Below, one piece after another: positions 58,528 through 64,000 of a stretch of DNA of 64,000 nt. Made by a program: the position numbers and the translations under genes. The notes under the pieces are model-generated. The model saw nothing but the letters and a program-made list of their open reading frames with translations, made no database searches and was not told the DNA's origin. Position 1 is the stretch's first letter. Each line of letters opens with the position of its first letter. The stretch spans positions 1,674,001-1,738,000 of the forward strand of contig JAFKAC010000006.1 of the NCBI GenBank assembly GCA_025766275.1. Direction: 5' to 3'. The DNA is from Lactarius indigo (lineage: Eukaryota > Basidiomycota > Agaricomycetes > Russulales > Russulaceae).

Positions 58528-59430
58528 TACTTTTTTTTTTTTTTTTCTTTTTTTTTTTTTTGGAATCCATTTCCGTGCGCCTTGGGGTACAGAACCCTAT
58601 GTAGCACTTCACTAAGTAATTACTGTTGTGCCCTGATGTTTGACCATTACTGTCCTGCTTCTCTTCCCCTCCATTTAAAACCTCTCCACTCCTAGGATTA
58701 GAAGCAGTGTTGCGTTGTGCCAAGTGTTGGGTGCTTCTGAGGCGCCGTTCCGTGCCAAGACGAATTGAAGTTTTTGCCGCCAGGTGGTGTGTGTCATCTT
58801 GGGTGCCTTGATGACTTTGATGTTTGCAGTTGCAATGTGGCTGTGCAAAGAACTTGGATTCGCCGGTCAGAGGACTCTTCATATCTTGGTTGGGCTTGGG
58901 GCATTTGCCCGTCGTAACGTGGGGTTTGGTGTGTGTGTGTTGGGGCCGCTTTGTTGGCTTGCAGTGGCTTCAGTGTTTTTGTCTTGTTCGAAGCGGCCTG
59001 TTGCGTGTATGTAATTTGCCAGAGGGACTAACATGCTTGCATCGTTTAGAATGTCCGCTAATTCGGGGTTTCTCTTTTTGCAATGTGTTATGAGCGCCCA
59101 TCTCTCGTGCCCATATGATGGGCATTCAAGGAGGAAGTGCCGGGGGTTTTCTTTTGGGTGTCCACAGGCCGGACATCTTGCATTGTCAACCTGTTTGAAG
59201 CGTTTGAGGTATCCATTGAGCAGTATGTGCCCTGTTCTCAGTTGGAATATGTGGCTGACATCCGCTCTCGATAACCTGTCATCATTGATTAGCTTAAGGT
59301 ATTTATTGGATGGCAAGGAGGGATCTATGGCATTAGTCTTCTGTGCGCGTGCTGACGTCGCCCATTCTGTTACGATTTCCTTGGACTCGTCTCTTTTCTT
59401 ACCGCTATTCTCTTCCCACACCATACGAGC
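58528..59430 (-). mobile_element. 5'-truncated LINE (non-LTR retrotransposon) 3' end
   Basis: Read on the minus strand, an open frame of 181 residues (59424-58879) contains LSRADVSHIFQLRTGHILLN, ARCPACGHPKENPRHFLLEC and a downstream helix. This is the C-terminal zinc-knuckle region of the reverse-transcriptase polyprotein of fungal non-LTR elements (Tad1-like LINEs; the clade is inference). About 320 nt of 3' untranslated region follow. The poly(A) is the T-rich run at 58530-58560 on the plus strand, interrupted by one C. Endonuclease and reverse transcriptase are missing, so it is a typical 5'-truncated insertion. I could not define target-site duplications. Confidence 0.8.
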
Positions 59431-59980
59431 CCTGTACGATTACACGGACCTTACGATTATCCGGCTTCTATCACGCGCCCTGCTTATCAACGTCCCCCTC
59501 TGATAAAGCTTGACATGTGCTAGTTTCCGACTTGTTCCCTCTCACGCACGACCCCGTGTGACCCTCCTTTATTCTCGATATATCTATGCTTTGTTCCCTT
59601 TATACTTGTCCTTTTGTTCCCCAACTTGGCGATGGTGCCATCTGTTTGCGATGACCATACAGTATGATCCCTATTTAACCCTAGTCATACCTAGCTTGTA
59701 CGGTAGACTAGACTTCTTGTGTAATACCACACTCGTCTACGAAGACTCGTCAGAGTTCCTTGTCTCCCGACCCCCACCTTCGCTAGACCTTTGAGTCTTA
59801 GCATTTCCCTATAGTCCAAGTAACGCGCGTCCTTGTGACTCTTGTGCATCATCACATCTGAAGTCGAGCCTCTGAGCTCAGACTCCCAACCGATTGACTG
59901 ACTTGATACAGGTCGTATCTAATGCCCCTGTGGTGGCATTACATTAAGTCTAGTCTCCTCACCGTGGCTCTCACCAGCTG
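59431..59980. other. segment between LINE fragment and LTR-linked frame
   Basis: No clear gene. Part of this may still belong to the LINE or to the disrupted NLR locus, but I cannot align any of it to the missing NLR exons. Short frames only. Confidence 0.35.
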
Positions 59981-60392
59981 AAGCCGAACAAAGTTTGTCA
60001 AGGAGTACCTGGAGCGACACCCCTACGACGATCTACGACCCTCCATCAAAGGAACCGCTCTCTGGAGGAACACCCCACATGACGAAGGGTACTACGTCTA
60101 CGACCCCGACAAACTGACATACGAACCAATTGAATATATTGAAGACCAACATATTTGGGCCTACGTCACCTATTCCGACACAAAGCATTCCTGGTATTTG
60201 TACAAACCCGTTCCCATCCATCTAGGACTTGGACCAGGAAAAGGACAAGTCAGCGCCATTGAAGCAGATTCAGACGTTGAAGAACCATCATCAGAACCCA
60301 ACCTAGATAATCCAACACTCACACCAACAATTCAATGCCCTGTAGACTTTGCATCATATGTGTTACGCCGTCACGGCGTTGGCTCGACTTGA
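59981..60392 (+). pseudogene. unrecognised coding-like fragment next to LTR
   Basis: A plus-strand frame with no in-frame start until 60198 reads FVKEYLERHPYDDLRPSIKG, then ALWRNTPHDEGYYVYDPDKL, and KHSWYLYKPVPIHLGLGPGK, with an acidic tail, ending at TGA 60390-60392. The composition and lack of stops suggest it was coding. A purine run (caagggaggcgg) then abuts the LTR start at 60408, as a polypurine tract abuts an LTR. It may be the end of another, plus-strand LTR element or of a host gene hit by the element. The family is not recognised. Confidence 0.4.
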
Positions 60393-60407
60393 GCTCAAGG
60401 GAGGCGG

Positions 60408-60842
60408 TGACAACTTAGGCGAATGACTTGAAGACACGAAGGTCCAAGCGTAGATGTTGGTGAACACTCGAAGGTGCACGTCGTATTACTTGAGACGGAA
60501 AGCAGAAACGAAGCGAGAGATAGAAGGAAACAAGTGACGATTCAAGAAGACCAAGATGGCGTATCTTGGTCTTCACTAGACACTATAAATACAAGTCGAG
60601 CAGGCTTAGAAGCGCTGCTATGAGTCACAGTAGTAAGGCGTCCAACGTATCGCAGAAACATCTCAAAACTAATACTACTAGTACTTGTACTAGTATCGAG
60701 TCACTCAGGTACCGCTCAGTCAGCTATCGTGCGCAATCGCCTATCGTATCCTCGTATCACCGTAAGTAAGTCCGCGACTAATATACCTTACCGCCGTAAT
60801 CGCAACCGGTACAGTAAGGGTACGACTCGAAACGTGACATCA
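60408..60842 (-). repeat. LTR of the Ty3 element (about 435 bp)
   Basis: The boundaries are inferred from TG at 60408 (tgacaactta) and CA at 60842 (gtgacatca). On the minus strand a polypurine tract (AGAAAGGGAGG, about 60854-60843) directly precedes the LTR, 17-30 nt after the polyprotein stop at 60871. The repeat partner (5' LTR) lies beyond the window edge, so the length is not confirmed. Confidence 0.65.
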
Positions 60843-60870
60843 CCTCCCTTTCTAGCGTGAGACCCCAGGC

Positions 60871-63800
60871 TCACCGAAAGTCGCGGGCCGGCCAGTCGCG
60901 CTGTTCGTCGGCAATGCGCTCCAGTGCGGTGGCGCGCTCCAGGCGGTAGATCGCGTCGCGCCGGTCGTCCTGTGCACACTCGATCATGGTGCGGAGCTGA
61001 CTCACCCTGGCCCGAAGTCGATCCAGCTCGTAGCTGGCCGCGCGGAAGCGTGTGACCTCCGCGGTGAGCGACTCGTCGTTGATGCGGTTGAGCGCGCGGT
61101 CGGTAATTTTGTCGGCTTCGAAGACAACGAGGTCCTCGTGCGGGTATGTGGGGCGGAGTGCGGCGGAGACGTGGGGTTCGGCGTAGAAGGGCTTACCGTA
61201 GACGTGTGGCGAGCCCGGTATAACCCCTAGTATGAGGGGGTCCGCCCCCCCGATGATCTGGACGTGCGATGCGTCCCGCTCTACTCCGTCTGGTCCGGTG
61301 ATGGGGTATCGAATGTAATGGGGTCGTCGGTTCGCCCGGAACCCTTCAGGCGCAATGACATGCGCGGGGTCGTCGGCGGCGGTGAACGGACGGTGATCGG
61401 CGGCACCAGGCACGCGCACACGTCCTCGATACATGGGGGACCCGTCGGAGTAGACGAGCCAGGGCGTGATGAGGGGATTATCAGGGTCGCGTTTCGTTCG
61501 AAGGAAGGTGTGTCTCGCCGGGTAATAATCTTCGTCGTCATGGCCAGCCTCAGCTGCCGCCATCGCTGCCGTCGCTCGCGCATCTCCCTCAGTCGGGCCG
61601 CTGCTGAGTCCAACTGCTCCTTCTGCCATGCCGCCGCTACCCTCTTCCAACCCTCCAACTCGTACTCCATCAGCGCTTGAACGCTGGTCGTTGCTCGGGA
61701 AAACTCCGCGAACGCCGATGAGGTCGTCGCTTGGGGGGATAGCGGCGATGGGTTCGCGCTCGCCGCTATCGTTTTGGAAGACGTGGACGACGGCTCGGTC
61801 GTCGTTGGGGGTGGTCGTTGGGTCTGGAAATCTGGTGATGACATTGGCCCATTCTTGTGCGGTGATGGGCCCCTCTGTTGGTGCAAGAGGCGTCCATGGC
61901 GTGAGCTGAGTGTTTGGTACTTCGGTGTCGTCGTCCTCAGCCAAGAGGGCGCGGGCGTCTTCTGCGAGGGAGTCGAGGAGCTGCGCTTGTGTGACATGTC
62001 GTAGTGGGGAAGTAGGCATGAGAGTGGTAATGGAACGAAGGAAGAGGGGATGACTGTCCTCTGTTCGGGCGACCCCTACTTTATCTCTTTTACCGTGGGT
62101 CTGCGCTTCCTGATACAGACGGAGTGCTTCCGGTGCAAAGACGTCGTCTTTATTGACCCACTGATTCTCCGAGTCTGGGTATCCCTTCCATTTGACCAGA
62201 TATTGAAGGCGTCTTCCCCTGCCGAAATGCCGAGCGTCCAGAATGGCCTCGACTTCGTACTCTTCTTCCCCATCTATCAGTTCTGGTGGGGGTCGTGTGA
62301 AGTTTTCCCCGTGCAGGGAAGTTTGCTTGTATGGTGTGAGAAGATCGATGTGAAACACTGGGTGGATACTCCACTGCGTGGGAAGTTCCAATCGATAGTT
62401 GTAAGGGGACATCACCTGTACCACCCGAAAGGGTCCGTGGCGTCGCGCCGCTAATTTTGCCGTAGGCTGATTGGTTCGGAGATGTTTGCCCTCAAGCCAC
62501 ACAAGGTCGTTGATGCTAAACTTGGGCGTATCTTTGTTGCGCACCCATGCCTCTTGCGCCTTCTTTATAAGGCGTTGGGCGTTATCTCTGGCTTCTTTTA
62601 GTTGTGTCAGCCGTGCTGTTGCAAGGGGAATGGGGGATGGCTTATCCGTCCAATCCGCTTGTGGATTATATCCCATCAGAAGTTGGAACGGCGATTCTTT
62701 GGTATGCTCATGTGGCCAGTTATTGTGCGCGAATTCAGCAATTGGGAGATAGGATTCCCAGTTGTTTTGCCGCTCATTTACCCAGAATCGAAGGTACTGT
62801 TCCAGCCACTGATTGGTTCGTTCAGACTGTCCATCAGTACGCGGATGATATGCCGTAGATATGTTCTGTTGGATTCCTAGAATACGGCATACTTCTCTGG
62901 TGAATTTGGACGTGAAACGGGGGTCGCGGTCGCTTATTATCTTGCGTGGCAGTCCGAAGCGTTTGAACACTTGGGCGATGTACAGAGCCGCCGTTTCTTC
63001 TGCGGTGATCTCTTCTCGACATGGGATAAAGACGGAAGCTTTGCTACAGTCGTGGTCTGTGACAGTTAGTATGCTGTCGTACCCCTTGGAAACCGGGAGT
63101 TTGGTGATAAAGTCTACTGCCACCGTATGGAACGGCATGGCCTCTAGTATTGGTGTAATGGGATGCAGCGCGGCCCGTATGGGCCTTGTGTTGACCTTAT
63201 TTCTTTGGCATTCCGCGCAGCCTTGTACGTATTCATACACGTCCTTCCGGAGTCGCGGCCACCAGTAATGTCTCTCCAGGATGCGTTGTGTTCTCGCGAT
63301 TCCCGGGTGACCATGTATCGGTAAGTCGTGATGGTCGTGTATCAGTACGCGTTGAGTCGACGCCGGTCCTGTGATTACGAACCTGCCGTCTTTGTACCAT
63401 TCTCCTTGTATCTTCTTGAGGTGATAAGGGTCGACCCATAACTTGATCACTTCTTCGTCTTGCTGGTGGCGTGGTTGCAGTAAGTTTGGGTTCGCAATGA
63501 AGGTGCGCGCGGTGTTGAGGGTTCGCACGAAGACTTCGGGAGGCAAGACCACTACTTCGCTGTTGTCTTCGACTCCCTGGTTGTAATCCGGTCGTCTCGA
63601 CAATGCGTCTGCTCGTCCGTTGTTCTTCCCTTTAATGTGGTGAATTTTGAAGTCGTATTCAGAGAGTTCAAGTACTTCCCTGGCGACTCGTCTACTGATC
63701 TTCTGCGGAGATTTCCAGTATTGTAGGTTTAGGTGGTCTGAATAGATTTTGATTTTATGGGGGGCACCTGCGAGGAGTGGTCGCCAGTTTCGTAGGGCCT

Positions 63801-63990
63801 TGACTATCGCGAGTAGCTCTAGATCATAGATGTCGTAGTTTCTTTCGGCTTCAGAAAGCGTCGCCGAATAGTAACCTATGGGATGTCGCTTGCCGTCAGA
63901 TTTCTTTTGCAGTAGTACGGCTCCCACCGCATAGCCCGAAGCGTCTACTTCCAATTCGAACGGGTCCTGAAGGACGGGGTGTGCTAGCAC
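60871..63990 (-). mobile_element. Ty3/gypsy chromovirus polyprotein, 3' part
   Basis: An open frame of 1039 residues continues off the right edge (reverse transcriptase not included). Residues about 1-138 are RNase H (ELEVDASGYAVGAVLLQ, YSDHLNLQYW, NGRADALSRRPD). A H2C2 integrase finger (about 215-262) reads HGHPGIARTQRILERHYWW, CAECQRNK. The integrase core (about 280-390) shows AVDFITKLPVSKGYD, IISDRDPRFTSKF and YHPRTDGQSERTNQWLEQ, the D,D-35-E residues. A chromodomain follows (about 578-632: YEVEAILDARHFGRGRRLQY, LVKWKGYPDSENQWV). Beyond this lies an unusual extension of about 400 residues with a terminal coiled region (ELDRLRARVSQLRTMIECAQ). Without in-frame stops, this copy may be recent. 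Confidence 0.9.
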
Positions 63991-64000
63991 TGGTTCCTCC

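Noticed and set aside
58496..58882. Lysine-run protein on the minus strand at the poly(T) tract
   Set aside because: The lysine run is just translated poly(A) tail of the LINE insertion.
61264..61997. Overlapping frames on both strands within the chromovirus extension as separate genes
   Set aside because: They are shadows of the GC-rich extension, which stays open in frame with the integrase and chromodomain.

Overview
The window is genomic DNA of a filamentous basidiomycete, most likely an agaricomycete of the wood-decay (polypore) kind. Evidence: genes split by many 41-70 nt GT-AG introns; basidiomycete-typical families (Goodbye-NACHT-ankyrin NLR-like proteins, DUF6533-type multi-pass membrane proteins, an R3H-associated protein); and fungal non-LTR and Ty3 chromovirus retrotransposons. 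The order-level guess is inference.

Layout. (1) 0.5-17.3 kb, minus strand: three tandem copies of one NLR-like gene (Goodbye domain, NACHT NTPase, about 18 ankyrin repeats). Copy C (11976-16792) joins into an open 1444-residue protein across ten exons; copies A and B carry several frameshifts. (2) 17.3-19.5 kb, minus: a leucine-rich-repeat protein whose 3' end is also found as an orphan fragment between NLR copies B and C. (3) 19.7-24.6 kb, plus: three RAD23-like genes, namely a decayed 5' fragment, a copy with one apparent frame break, and an intact 421-residue copy. (4) 24.8-27.6 kb, plus: a secreted or membrane-tethered phospholipase B. (5) 29.0-30.8 kb, minus: a DUF6533-type membrane protein gene. 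(6) 32.0-49.1 kb: a tandem array of three 4.4-6.1 kb units, each holding decayed DUF6533-like genes and the 3' half of an R3H-associated gene; the last unit runs into the full-length R3H-associated gene. (7) 49.3-56.0 kb, compact housekeeping block: a WBP4-like U1-type zinc-finger protein, an FLVCR-type MFS transporter, tRNA methyltransferase TRM11 and a SWIM-domain SWS1/Shu2 homologue, with two close divergent gene pairs. (8) 56.6-58.5 kb, plus: a fourth, orphan NLR (Goodbye plus the first half of NACHT) cut off by a 5'-truncated LINE whose poly(A) lies just past a splice donor. (9) 60.4-64.0 kb, minus: the 3' half of a Ty3/gypsy chromovirus with its LTR and a long C-terminal extension beyond the chromodomain; it runs off the window.

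The main theme is local gene amplification and decay. In both the NLR and the DUF6533 arrays the amplified unit carries the 3' end of the gene next door, and the best-preserved gene sits at the end where that neighbour is complete. The candidate unusual system is the NLR/ankyrin cluster, whose near-identical repeats suggest ongoing repeat exchange as in fungal allorecognition and immunity NLRs. That function is inferred, not shown. Several otherwise good genes carry a single one-base break that could be an assembly error.
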